Positions 55,391 through 63,682 of a stretch of DNA of 64,000 nt are shown here, one piece after another (position 1 is the stretch's first letter; each line of letters starts with the position of its first letter). The stretch comes from Bacillus sp. FJAT-27245. GTDB lineage: Bacteria > Bacillota > Bacilli > Bacillales > Cytobacillaceae. Location of the stretch: NCBI RefSeq assembly GCF_001273955.1, contig NZ_LIGI01000001.1, positions 1,318,832 through 1,382,831 on the forward strand, written 5' to 3'. The notes under the pieces were generated by a model. The model made no database searches. It saw nothing but the letters and a program-made list of their open reading frames with translations, and had not been told where the DNA came from. A program made the position numbers and the translations under genes.

Positions 55391-55699
55391 ATGGCAATCA
55401 TTGATATAACCGTTATCCCAATCGGAACTGAAACCCCGAGTGTGAGTGAGTACGTAGCTGAAATACATAAAGTCCTTAAAAAGTACGAAGGGGAAATTAA
55501 GTACCAATTGACCCCGATGAGTACATTGATTGAAGGAGACTTGAAACAATTGCTTGATGTTGTGCGTGAAATTCATGAGGTGCCTTTTCAAAAGGGGATT
55601 CAGAGGGTAGCCACGAATATTCGGATTGACGATCGCCGCGACAGGGAAAGCACGATGGAGGGGAAACTGAAAGCCGTCAGTGAAAAAATGGGGGATTGA
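55391..55699 (+). CDS. MTH1187/YqgV family thiamine-binding protein
   Basis: This is a 102-residue protein of the YqgV/MTH1187 family, which binds thiamine or hydroxymethylpyrimidine-type ligands in a ferredoxin-like fold. It has IIDITVIPIGTETPSVSEYV at the N-terminus and the QLTPMSTLIEGD core. ATG 55391 follows TGGAGG. It is monocistronic and cytoplasmic. Confidence 0.88.
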   Translation: MAIIDITVIPIGTETPSVSEYVAEIHKVLKKYEGEIKYQLTPMSTLIEGDLKQLLDVVREIHEVPFQKGIQRVATNIRIDDRRDRESTMEGKLKAVSEKMGD

Positions 55700-55791
55700 C
55701 AAAGGGGAACAGTGATTAAACTTATTCTAAAATGAAGCAGGGGACATACCTTGTGTTTCAGTTTAAACTATTTGGGGCCGGGGGAGAGGGC

Positions 55792-56340
55792 ATGATTTAT
55801 AACGAAACAGAGAGAATTATTGAAACGGACCGGTTGCTGCTGCGGCTGTTTAACGAAGGAGACGCGAACGAGGTCAGCAGAATGTGCAACAATTTTAATA
55901 TTTTTAAAAGCACATTGACGCTTCCCTATCCATATCCATTGGAATGTGCGGTATCCTGGATTGCCAACCATGCTGAAAATTTTGAATCGGACCGTATGTA
56001 TGAATTCGCTGTTACAGACAAAAATAGCGGTAAATTATATGGGGCGATTGGAATTTCAAATCAGAAACAACACAAAAACGGTGAAATTGCCTATTGGATT
56101 GGCGAGGAGTATTGGGGAAATGGCTATGGATCGGAAGCTGCAAAAGCCGTGATTGAATTTGTTTTCAAGGAAAAGGGCTATCATCGTGTTTACGCTCGTT
56201 ATTTTAAATCTAATCCTGCGTCTGGGAGAATCATGGAAAAATGCGGGATGGTGTACGAAGGCACACTCAAAGACCACATTTTTAAGAACGGGTCCTTTGA
56301 GGATCTTGTCTTATATGGGATTGTCAATCCGGATGAGTAA
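55792..56340 (+). CDS. GNAT family N-acetyltransferase (RimJ/RimL type)
   Basis: This 182-residue acetyltransferase has TDRLLLRLFNEGDANEVSRM at the N-terminus, the acetyl-CoA-binding EEYWGNGYGSEAAKAVI motif and YFKSNPASGRIMEKCGM as motif B. Such proteins acetylate ribosomal proteins or small molecules. ATG 55792 follows GGGGGAGAGG; the longer ORF lacks support. A terminator follows. Confidence 0.9.
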   Translation: MIYNETERIIETDRLLLRLFNEGDANEVSRMCNNFNIFKSTLTLPYPYPLECAVSWIANHAENFESDRMYEFAVTDKNSGKLYGAIGISNQKQHKNGEIAYWIGEEYWGNGYGSEAAKAVIEFVFKEKGYHRVYARYFKSNPASGRIMEKCGMVYEGTLKDHIFKNGSFEDLVLYGIVNPDE

Positions 56341-56368
56341 GTTAGATAGATTGGTTAAGTACCAGAGG

Positions 56369-56394
56369 AGGCTGCCATTAAGGGCGGCCTTTTC
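56369..56394 (+). terminator. Terminator after GNAT gene
   Basis: AGGCTGCC pairs with GGCGGCCT (one G-U pair) and is followed by TTTC. Confidence 0.65.
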
Positions 56395-56567
56395 AATTAC
56401 CAAAACATAAAGTTGAACAAATTTTATGAAATTTCATCTGTTTGCAGGCATATTTCTTTTGAATTGGGGTATAGAACCATGTCACATACTGGTAAAACCT
56501 TCTAGAAATGCCATCTTAAAGGATTTGCCCAAATGCTATAGAAACATAGAACTGAAGGGGGATTAGG

Positions 56568-57992
56568 ATGAGAAGAGCTAAAACGGTCATTGCTTTATTT
56601 TTCGCAGCGGTATTGTTGCTTGGCTGCCAAGGGAAGGATGAGGGTGGCGCTCAACAAAAAAAGGATGCAAAAGAAGATGGGTTCGTTCCCGGAAAGGCGA
56701 TCGCACTTTCCCAACCTAGCAACGGTGAGCTTCCGGCTATTACAGCCGAACAATACATACAACAAGACAAAGGGAACATTTATCAAAAATACATAGAAGG
56801 CAAGGAACATATTGACGATAAAGAAGCACTTAAAAAAGCGACCGCAGACGCCCTGGATGCTTACATCGAGGAAGTCGGCAAAAAGAATACGAAGAAATGG
56901 GACGAGAAAAAGTGGACGGAATCAATCACAAACGCGCTCCGGGCAGGTTATAAAGATGTCGCTGAGGAGCTTGAAAACTACCCTGTTGTTTATGAAAAGC
57001 TGAGATTGCCAGACGGCCGCCTGCTCGAAGACCTTACCATGGCTGAAGTAACGGAAGATGAAGAGAAAAAGGTGAATGTCGTGATGGTCATTGATTCAAG
57101 CGGCAGCATGAAGGCGAAGGTGGATGGGGAGCCGAAGATGGCTCTCGCTAAAAAAAGCATTGAAAGCCTGGCCAAGGAGCTTCCCGAATCCGTAAAGGTT
57201 TCTCTCATTGCCTTTGGCCATCAGGGAACGGGCAGCGATGCGGATAAAGCGAAATCATGCCAAGCAGTGGAAACGATGTACCCATTGAACGCCTATGATG
57301 GTACTGCCTTCGGGAATTCCTTGAAAAAGTTTGATGCCATGGGCTGGACTCCTTTGGCAGCAGGCATCACGATGGCAAACGAGCAGCTCGCTTCGCAAAA
57401 GGATGACAACACCGAAAATTTTATTTACGTTGTCAGTGACGGGATCGAGACATGCGATGGCGATCCGGTTGCAGCGGCGAAAAAAGCTGTCGAGGATAAT
57501 ACAAATGTCAAAATCAATATCATTGGTTTTGATGTCGATGATGCGGCGGACCAGCAGCTCAAACTGGTTGCGGAAGCTGGAGGCGGTGAATATTCCTCCG
57601 TTAAAACAAAGCGGCAGCTTGAGGAAATCAAGAATGTTTGGAAGGAAAAAATCAATATCAATACATGGAGATGGTGGGCCATTCACCGATGGGCCGACAA
57701 TGTGTGGACGACGTTGGACCACCATAACGCGGTTAATGCGCTGATGGGAAAATCTTTCAGGCTTAGGGAAAACGAAGAGAAGAGATTTAAGGAATTGCTG
57801 GACCGGCTAGAAAAAGAAGGCAGGATTGATGCTGAAAGAAAGAATGCCCTTTCCAAGTGGCTCTGGGACCGGGACGATAAAATTAATACGTATTTCTCTG
57901 ATTTAGATAAAAAGAAAAGCGACGAAATCAAAGCTAAATCCGAAGATTTATCGAAAAAATTGGACGCAATCAAGCAGCAGGTTGGGCTTTAA
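56568..57992 (+). CDS. VWA-domain lipoprotein
   Basis: This is a 474-residue lipoprotein with signal peptide ending in LLGC (Cys20). Residues 165-360 are a von Willebrand A domain with the metal-ion-dependent adhesion motif DSSGSM, a Thr in WTPLAAG and Asp in VSDGIETC. The C-terminal 110 residues are helical and charged. It is exposed outside the membrane and may bind proteins or metal. ATG follows GGGGGATTAGG. Related Bacillus proteins include YwmC/YwmD-like lipoproteins; no exact match is claimed. Confidence 0.87.
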   Translation: MRRAKTVIALFFAAVLLLGCQGKDEGGAQQKKDAKEDGFVPGKAIALSQPSNGELPAITAEQYIQQDKGNIYQKYIEGKEHIDDKEALKKATADALDAYIEEVGKKNTKKWDEKKWTESITNALRAGYKDVAEELENYPVVYEKLRLPDGRLLEDLTMAEVTEDEEKKVNVVMVIDSSGSMKAKVDGEPKMALAKKSIESLAKELPESVKVSLIAFGHQGTGSDADKAKSCQAVETMYPLNAYDGTAFGNSLKKFDAMGWTPLAAGITMANEQLASQKDDNTENFIYVVSDGIETCDGDPVAAAKKAVEDNTNVKINIIGFDVDDAADQQLKLVAEAGGGEYSSVKTKRQLEEIKNVWKEKININTWRWWAIHRWADNVWTTLDHHNAVNALMGKSFRLRENEEKRFKELLDRLEKEGRIDAERKNALSKWLWDRDDKINTYFSDLDKKKSDEIKAKSEDLSKKLDAIKQQVGL

Positions 57993-58029
57993 CCCCTTTG
58001 CAAAAACAGTATAGCGGACGTTATTTGGA

Positions 58030-58052
58030 GACCCTGGCCAGGGTCTTTTTTC
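58030..58052 (+). terminator. Terminator after VWA lipoprotein
   Basis: GACCCTGGCCAGGGTC is a perfect palindrome followed by TTTTTT. Confidence 0.85.
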
Positions 58053-58158
58053 TGTAAAATGATAGGCAGATGTGGCGAGGTCCCCGTGTACTAATGTTTC
58101 TCCCCACACTGGGATGGGAAGAGGGAATTTACATGGCATTAAACAGGAGGGATTTGAA

Positions 58159-58944
58159 GTGGGGAAAACCATTTTCATAACAGGAGCAGGGAGCGGACTT
58201 GGGAGAGGTGCGGCAATCGGCCTGGCGAGGAAAGGGCACAGGATTATCGCGACCACAGAACTGACATCGCAAAAAACAGACCTTCTGCGTGAAGCAAAGA
58301 ATTTGGGTTTGGATATGGAAGTCTTCAAACTGGATATTACTAATCCACGGGACCGTGAAGAGATTCCCAAATACGATTTTGACGTGTTTGTCGCAAATGC
58401 GGCTATCAATGAACGGGGGCCGGTTGCGGAAGTGCCGATCGACCGCTTCAGGGCAATTTTCGAAGTGAATGTTTTCGCCACGCTTGAAACAGTCCAGCTG
58501 GCAGCAAGAAAGATGGTAAAGAAAGGGAAAGGGAAAATCGTGTTCATGAGTTCCATGGCAGGAATTATGTCCTCTCCATACGGCGGACCGTACGCTGCTA
58601 CGAAACATGCGATTGAAGCGATCGCGCAAACGCTTAAGCAGGAGCTTGAAAGATTCGAAGTAAAAGTTTCCATCATCAATCCCGGCGCGTTCAACACCGG
58701 CTTTAACGACCGCGCCGCTGAAGAACTATGGAAATGGTATGATGAGGAGAAGAATTTTACGAAGAGAGAGGACCTGTTAAAGGCAGAAGAAGGTTTGGAA
58801 AATCAATTTGATCCTCAGGATATGATTGATAAGATGGTTGAAATCATCCCTGCGGATTCCCATCCATTCAGAACTGCCTTCCCGGAAGAAACCGAAAAGC
58901 AAATGAAGGAAACAGAAAAGAAGTGGTGGGACATAGGCATTTAA
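58159..58944 (+). CDS. Short-chain dehydrogenase/reductase
   Basis: This 261-residue SDR has the cofactor motif TGAGSGLGRG, the NAA of FVANAAINERG, the catalytic Ser in FMSSMAG and the YAATK active-site pair. The TTELTS stretch after beta-2 lacks a clear cofactor-discriminating residue, so NAD or NADP use is unclear. GTG 58159 follows AGGAGGG; the longer ORF lacks a ribosome binding site. The substrate is unknown. Confidence 0.92.
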   Translation: MGKTIFITGAGSGLGRGAAIGLARKGHRIIATTELTSQKTDLLREAKNLGLDMEVFKLDITNPRDREEIPKYDFDVFVANAAINERGPVAEVPIDRFRAIFEVNVFATLETVQLAARKMVKKGKGKIVFMSSMAGIMSSPYGGPYAATKHAIEAIAQTLKQELERFEVKVSIINPGAFNTGFNDRAAEELWKWYDEEKNFTKREDLLKAEEGLENQFDPQDMIDKMVEIIPADSHPFRTAFPEETEKQMKETEKKWWDIGI

Positions 58945-59116
58945 CGTTAGAAGGCACCCTGCATTATGAGGGTATCGATTATAACTTGTAAAATAAAAAT
59001 TAAAGTATTCTAAAATAAATGAACATTTGGTAAAAGATTTTGTTTCCTCCCATTTCCAGAAAATTTTGTGTTATATTTTGGTTATACGAGCAAAATACAA
59101 AGTTGGGGGAAAAGGG

Positions 59117-59845
59117 ATGAGAAAGCCGGTTATTGGGATAACTTCTGCCTATGTTAAGCACAATGAAAATATGGAAGGCGCTTATGTCCATCACGATTAT
59201 CACAAAGTAGTGGCCGCGAATGGAGGAATACCGATTATTCTTCCTTACATCAATCCGGAGATGGCGCTTGAGATGCTTTCGCTTGTTGATGCGATTATCC
59301 TTAGCGGCGGGGAGGATGTCGATCCGGGTTTGTATGGCCAGGATCCTCACCAAAATTTAGGGCCCACTATCCTTGAGAGGGACCTTGTTGAAATTGCCAT
59401 AGCAAGATATGCGATTGAACATGATATTCCTCTGCTCGGCATCTGCCGGGGCAGCCAAATCCTCAATGTCGCTCTTGGAGGGACATTGATCCAGGACCTT
59501 CCTAGCCAGATGCCGGAATCCATCCAGCATGGACAAAAGGTTGCGAGGGACAAGGATTCACACTGGATTTCAGTTTCTCCTGACAGCAAACTGTTTCAAA
59601 TCTTTGGCTCTGAACGGGTCCGAGTAAACAGCATTCACCATCAGGCACTGGACATAGTAGCTGACGATTTGCGCGTTGTGGCCCGGTCGGCAGATGGAAT
59701 CGTAGAGGCGGTGGAATACGTGAAGCCTTCCAGATTTACGGTTGGCGTCCAATGGCATCCCGAATCGCTCGCCCCAACCAATGAAGCCATGAACCGGCTA
59801 TTCAAGGAATTTATCGCAAGCAGTGTTAAGGTTCCCGTTTTTTAA
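59117..59845 (+). CDS. Gamma-glutamyl-gamma-aminobutyrate hydrolase family (peptidase C26)
   Basis: This 242-residue class-I glutamine-amidotransferase-like hydrolase has the nucleophile Cys in LGICRGSQILN, the catalytic His in VQWHPES and the family GGEDVDPGLYG. PuuD-type members cleave gamma-glutamyl amides. ATG 59117 follows AAAAGGG. It stands alone with a terminator. It may act in putrescine or gamma-glutamyl peptide turnover. Confidence 0.9.
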   Translation: MRKPVIGITSAYVKHNENMEGAYVHHDYHKVVAANGGIPIILPYINPEMALEMLSLVDAIILSGGEDVDPGLYGQDPHQNLGPTILERDLVEIAIARYAIEHDIPLLGICRGSQILNVALGGTLIQDLPSQMPESIQHGQKVARDKDSHWISVSPDSKLFQIFGSERVRVNSIHHQALDIVADDLRVVARSADGIVEAVEYVKPSRFTVGVQWHPESLAPTNEAMNRLFKEFIASSVKVPVF

Positions 59846-59868
59846 AAGGACACATTCAATCCAAAATT

Positions 59869-59900
59869 ACAGGAGACGGAATATCCCGTTTCCTGTTTTT
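59869..59900 (+). terminator. Terminator after C26 hydrolase
   Basis: ACAGGAGACGG pairs with CCGTTTCCTGT (one G-U) and is followed by TTTTT. Confidence 0.8.
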
Positions 59901-60062
59901 ATTTTGAAAATAGGAAAGCAGGGGCTGGTCCTGCCGTATTAGTGGGTCTTAATTCCTGTTTTACGATTAATTGTTATCAAAAATTTCAGTTTTAGTTAGG
60001 ATTTAATAAAATTGTAGTAGAGGGTCATTTTGTGGTAGCAAAATCAATCAGGGAGGATTAGG

Positions 60063-60593
60063 ATGACGAATCAAAATCTTATCCGAAAAAGAGCCTTGGC
60101 TTATTTGCAGGATGTTGCACTTATTATTACGGTGATTTTTATAACCTCAATGGGTTTTGCAATGATCGGGGGATTTTTTTACTGGGTTAGGGGAGAAGAT
60201 TTCATCTATAAATACGGATATTTTTTATTGGGTTTCTTTTTCCTTATGGGGATCGTAGGAATATTATCGGTCACACTTGGCTTTGACTTTAAGCTGGATA
60301 AAACTTTTGCGGGACGGTTTAAACAGTCGCTTGGCCAAAGGGTCCAAGGCTTAAAGGTTGAGGGTGATTTGCAAAAAGTAGTCAAGCGATGGTTAATCCG
60401 CTATGGATTGGTTGGAGTCGCTGCGATTTTATGGGGGCTGGGGAAATCCTATCCTGATTGGAGCCTATATTTCAACGCGGTAATAGGTATTTACATCATT
60501 TATACTGGAGTGGACGCCTATATTTTGTATCAAAACAATGGCGAAAGAACGTTGACTGACAAGCTGGTTGGGACAAGGGTAGTGGAGATGTAA
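60063..60593 (+). CDS. RDD family membrane protein
   Basis: This 176-residue protein has three or four membrane segments. The RDD signature is visible: RKRALAYLQDVALI at the N-terminus, SLGQRVQGLKV near residue 89 and LTDKLVGTRVVEM at the C-terminus. RDD proteins are small integral membrane proteins, some linked to ion transport. ATG follows GGGAGGATTAGG. Confidence 0.85.
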   Translation: MTNQNLIRKRALAYLQDVALIITVIFITSMGFAMIGGFFYWVRGEDFIYKYGYFLLGFFFLMGIVGILSVTLGFDFKLDKTFAGRFKQSLGQRVQGLKVEGDLQKVVKRWLIRYGLVGVAAILWGLGKSYPDWSLYFNAVIGIYIIYTGVDAYILYQNNGERTLTDKLVGTRVVEM

Positions 60594-60772
60594 TAGAAAT
60601 ACCCAAGCCATTTATTTCTTTAATACAACCAAGGAACAGTCGATACAGTCCGTAGAAAAGACTGATTGCTGGAGGTTTACCCCTCAAACTGTTAAAATTA
60701 TCAGACCATTCAGAGGAATCTCTTCTTTAATGTAGAATAATAGAATTAGAGAAGTTTCTTTTAATATAGGTT

Positions 60773-60840
60773 GAAATAAATTTATCTACACTATCTATGC
60801 AAAGTAAATTGATTGTGGCGGAGGGTACCGACTCCCGCAG
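60773..60840. repeat. Dispersed intergenic repeat, copy 2
   Basis: This is a second copy of the element at 8068-8146: AATATAGGTTGAAATAAAT, then TTGATTG, then GCGGAGGGTACCGACTCC. It lies in a 436-base gap. The other parts of the gap, 60594-60772 and 60841-61028, hold no supported gene. Confidence 0.6.
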
Positions 60841-61028
60841 GTTCAGTTTTTGTAACCTTTTTACCCGATTCTGAATCAAATAAATAAAGTGGATATGCTG
60901 GAACGACCTTTGCCTAGACGCTATGTTGGTCGCAGGGGGAGATTGATTCCGGTTGATGTGTTAATTCAGCTTTTTCCTAGGGACACTTGCTTAGGCTGCT
61001 CTCACTACTTGTATGGGAGGGAACAGGG

Positions 61029-61148
61029 ATGAAGGATAAAATGAAAAGGTGCATCAAATGCAAGAGGCTGCTAACCAATTCGTCAAAGGTTTGTTTTCGA
61101 TGCGGCAGTATCAATCTTGAAAAAAAGACTCTAACGGCAAATGGCTAA
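61029..61148 (+). CDS. Small zinc-ribbon protein, 39 residues
   Basis: ATG 61029 has GGGAGG 7 bases upstream. The peptide has two CxxC knuckles (RCIKCKRL and VCFRCGS) 12 residues apart, a typical zinc ribbon. Its 3' end overlaps the next gene by 8 bases in another frame, so the two are translationally coupled. It may act as a partner or regulator of the membrane-anchored product. No named family is recognised. Confidence 0.65.
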   Translation: MKDKMKRCIKCKRLLTNSSKVCFRCGSINLEKKTLTANG

Positions 61149-61533
61149 AGGAAAGCATGTTAAAGTTGTGGCGGCAGGAGTGCTGGCAATGATTGTTGGT
61201 GCAATCCTATTAACCAGTAAATTTTATTATCCGCCGCTGCCAATCCAGCAAATGAGCAAAAAAGAAGTGGTTGAAAAAGGCCATCGCTCCAATGGGCAAC
61301 TTTTAAAACTATCAACAGAAAAAAATTATGACTGGTACATTATCGAAGAGGAAAATATGGAAACAACGGACGAAGCGATAAAGGCGTTCGTCAATCGTTA
61401 TGGGTGGAATTATTTTCAAAAAGAAGGCAGTGGGCTGTTTTTTAAAAAGCATGGAGAAATGCTCATTATCACAACAGAGAAATGGACAAGGGATTATACG
61501 TTAATTAAAATGCCCGTGAAATTTAACAAGTAA
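61141..61533 (+). CDS. Membrane-anchored protein of unknown function
   Basis: This 130-residue protein has one N-terminal membrane segment (VVAAGVLAMIVGAILL) and a soluble domain of about 100 residues (KNYDWYIIEEENMETTDEA and YGWNYFQKEGSGLFF). It lacks its own ribosome binding site and overlaps the zinc-ribbon gene by 8 bases. The family is not recognised. A terminator follows. Confidence 0.7.
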   Translation: MAKGKHVKVVAAGVLAMIVGAILLTSKFYYPPLPIQQMSKKEVVEKGHRSNGQLLKLSTEKNYDWYIIEEENMETTDEAIKAFVNRYGWNYFQKEGSGLFFKKHGEMLIITTEKWTRDYTLIKMPVKFNK

Positions 61534-61546
61534 TTTATCTGGCAAA

Positions 61547-61578
61547 AAAGCAGCCGCATAGAAAATTGGGCTGCTTTT
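61547..61578. terminator. Terminator between convergent genes
   Basis: AAAGCAGCC pairs with GGCTGCTTT around a 13-base loop, with A- and T-rich sides, so it can serve both strands. Confidence 0.75.
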
Positions 61579-61610
61579 CAAGTTTTTCCTAGGTCCATCC
61601 ATGCTGGGCG

Positions 61611-63440
61611 CTACTCCTTTACGACCGGAAGGACAACGTGGGATGGATATGTTTTGTTGCTTAGTATAGTCGCGATACCGCCAAGCTGGGTGAGGAGCTC
61701 GGGGACTGGCGAAATCGAGTGCGGGAAGTCGCTTGGACCGATGGCGACACGGAGCCTGTGCCCTTCTTTTATGACAAAATTTGAAGGGAAGATTTCAACG
61801 TTCATTTCCATAACTTCCCCCGGATTAACCTCTTTCACCATGGCCTTCGTAAATGGATGCCATGGCTGGATGTTTTGCCCGTCCAAAACCCTGCTTCTGC
61901 TTTCATCAACTACCCGATGGGAGGCGGCAAGCCAGCCGGCAGTTATTTCCTTCGAGCTTCCATCTGGTGCGACATCTGTCAGGCGGACGGATAGGACAAG
62001 TTCCCTGGCTGTTGTTTTCGCGAAGATTTTCGCGGCAATCGGCCCGGAAACCCGAAGGTCGGAGCTAGCCGGAGCTGTTGTATAGGTTAACTCCGTCAAT
62101 TCGGCCAGGCGATTGTCCTTTGTACATGGAATGGCGCTTGGCTTACCGGCCATCCACTGATTCGTACTTCCGGAGCAAATTCCATTCAATGGCTGCTGGA
62201 GCATCGACTTGGAAGGTTCAAGCAATGCTGGGGTGTCTTTCGTGAGTAGATTTCCCGCCCGCAAGTAATACTTTTCAGCTGCTGTATTCTGGTGGGGCCA
62301 TCCAGGCTGGACGATAAATGTATCTCCTCCGATTACATATTGCGTGACATCTGGAATTTTGTTGATGTTCGTGTTAATCTCCATTAGGTAATGATCGAAC
62401 CACCTGAGTGCGATTTGATCAAGGGCAGGGACATTGCCGGCTGGAAGGCCGCTCCCGTAATCCCCATGCGTCCAGTTGCCCATGAGGAGTTTTGTTGTAA
62501 CACCATTAGCCCTTAGTTTTTCATAAAGAAGCGGTGTTCCCCGCTGGAATAAATCATGGAGGCCGCCTGTAAAAAAAGCAGGCGCCTTGATCCGGTCCGC
62601 CACTGTGATAGGAGATCGCAGCCAAGCCTGCGGTCCGTCATAGGCAAATTCCCCTCCTGTCAATACGGAACTTAGGGTGCTTGCCGGAAATCCCGTCGTT
62701 TGCCCGGCATGGCTAATCAACAGGGTGGAAGCCATGATTGGCTCAGAAAGTGTGTAAGTCGGCGGTAGCAAACCGCTTCCGGTTACAAGCCCAAGCCAGA
62801 GAGGAATGAATCCTGTATTAACCAGGCCGCCTGACATAAGGATGTCCCGATATATGTCCGCCATCGGGACAATTGGAAAAATAGCCTTCAAACCGTCCGG
62901 CTGTTGGGCGGCGGTAAGGAGCTGATTGATTGCCCTGTAGGATGAACCGTACAGCCCAACTTTTCCGGTGCTCCACGGTTGGCGGGCAGCCCATTCGACA
63001 AGCTCTTTTCCATCGATCTGTTCCGCTTCGCCAAAGGAGTCCCACGTTCCCTGGGATGTCCCCGTTCCCCGCACATCGACAACCATGTGGGCATAGCCGC
63101 GTTTAATAAAGTATTCGTTCAGATTTTCCTTATTGCTGACATTTTTATTGTAAGGCGTTTGCGTAAGGATGACGGGGAAAGGGCCTGGTCCGTCCGGGAG
63201 ATGCACATCGGCTGCGAGGATGACCCCATCACGCATCGTGATAAAGACGTCTTTCATCGTTTTATAGCCGGAGTATTGTTCCGCGCGGTCATAGATTGTT
63301 TCTTCCCATTGCTGCAAAGGTGCAGGGGTTCTTTCCGGTACGGTGCTTTTCGAAGAAGCTTTACTTAGGGCGGGACTTATTAAGAGAGACAACAATATCA
63401 GCAGTGTGATACAGATGCGGGTATTTCTCCACCTCATCAT
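61611..63440 (-). CDS. CocE/NonD family hydrolase, secreted
   Basis: This 609-residue serine hydrolase has a signal peptide (ICITLLILLSLLISPALSKA). The alpha/beta-hydrolase domain contains MRDGVILAADVHLPDG, VDVRGTGTSQG, the nucleophile elbow GLYGSSYRAI, an Asp in GGLHDLF and His in NWTHGDYG. The C-terminal jelly-roll has GHRLRVAIGPSDFPH. Members include cocaine esterase and X-Pro dipeptidyl peptidase. The elbow ends in Arg-Ala where most members have a Gly. ATG follows AAAGGAGGAAC on the minus strand. Confidence 0.92.
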   Translation of the reverse strand: MMRWRNTRICITLLILLSLLISPALSKASSKSTVPERTPAPLQQWEETIYDRAEQYSGYKTMKDVFITMRDGVILAADVHLPDGPGPFPVILTQTPYNKNVSNKENLNEYFIKRGYAHMVVDVRGTGTSQGTWDSFGEAEQIDGKELVEWAARQPWSTGKVGLYGSSYRAINQLLTAAQQPDGLKAIFPIVPMADIYRDILMSGGLVNTGFIPLWLGLVTGSGLLPPTYTLSEPIMASTLLISHAGQTTGFPASTLSSVLTGGEFAYDGPQAWLRSPITVADRIKAPAFFTGGLHDLFQRGTPLLYEKLRANGVTTKLLMGNWTHGDYGSGLPAGNVPALDQIALRWFDHYLMEINTNINKIPDVTQYVIGGDTFIVQPGWPHQNTAAEKYYLRAGNLLTKDTPALLEPSKSMLQQPLNGICSGSTNQWMAGKPSAIPCTKDNRLAELTELTYTTAPASSDLRVSGPIAAKIFAKTTARELVLSVRLTDVAPDGSSKEITAGWLAASHRVVDESRSRVLDGQNIQPWHPFTKAMVKEVNPGEVMEMNVEIFPSNFVIKEGHRLRVAIGPSDFPHSISPVPELLTQLGGIATILSNKTYPSHVVLPVVKE

Positions 63441-63643
63441 TGTTCCTCCTTTTTGAAAGGGTTTACATTCATAGTAAACAACAAGAGCTATTTGTTAAAT
63501 ACTGTAAAGGTACTAAAAGAAGGGTACTTAAGGAGTATTTTACGAATATACGCGAAGGTGGTGTAGAAATATGGCGAGAAAAATAGGGAAGGTAAGAGGA
63601 ATTAAAATCCGGTAACCCAAAGATCCAACATCTGTTACGAAAT

Positions 63644-63673
63644 AAAAAAGGCAGAGGAGTCGTCCCCCTGCCT
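63644..63673 (-). terminator. Terminator of sstT (minus strand)
   Basis: On the minus strand AGGCAG pairs with CTGCCT, extended by GG/CC, then TTTTTT. Confidence 0.7.
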
Positions 63674-63682
63674 CAGGTTAGA

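Noticed and set aside
60895..61032. 45-codon plus-strand ORF whose stop overlaps the zinc-ribbon start
   Set aside because: Weak ribosome binding site and unconvincing composition; the overlap alone is not enough.
63571..63615. 14-codon ORF with an AAGGTGG site upstream of the CocE-type gene
   Set aside because: Too short to support as a gene, though the ribosome binding site is good.
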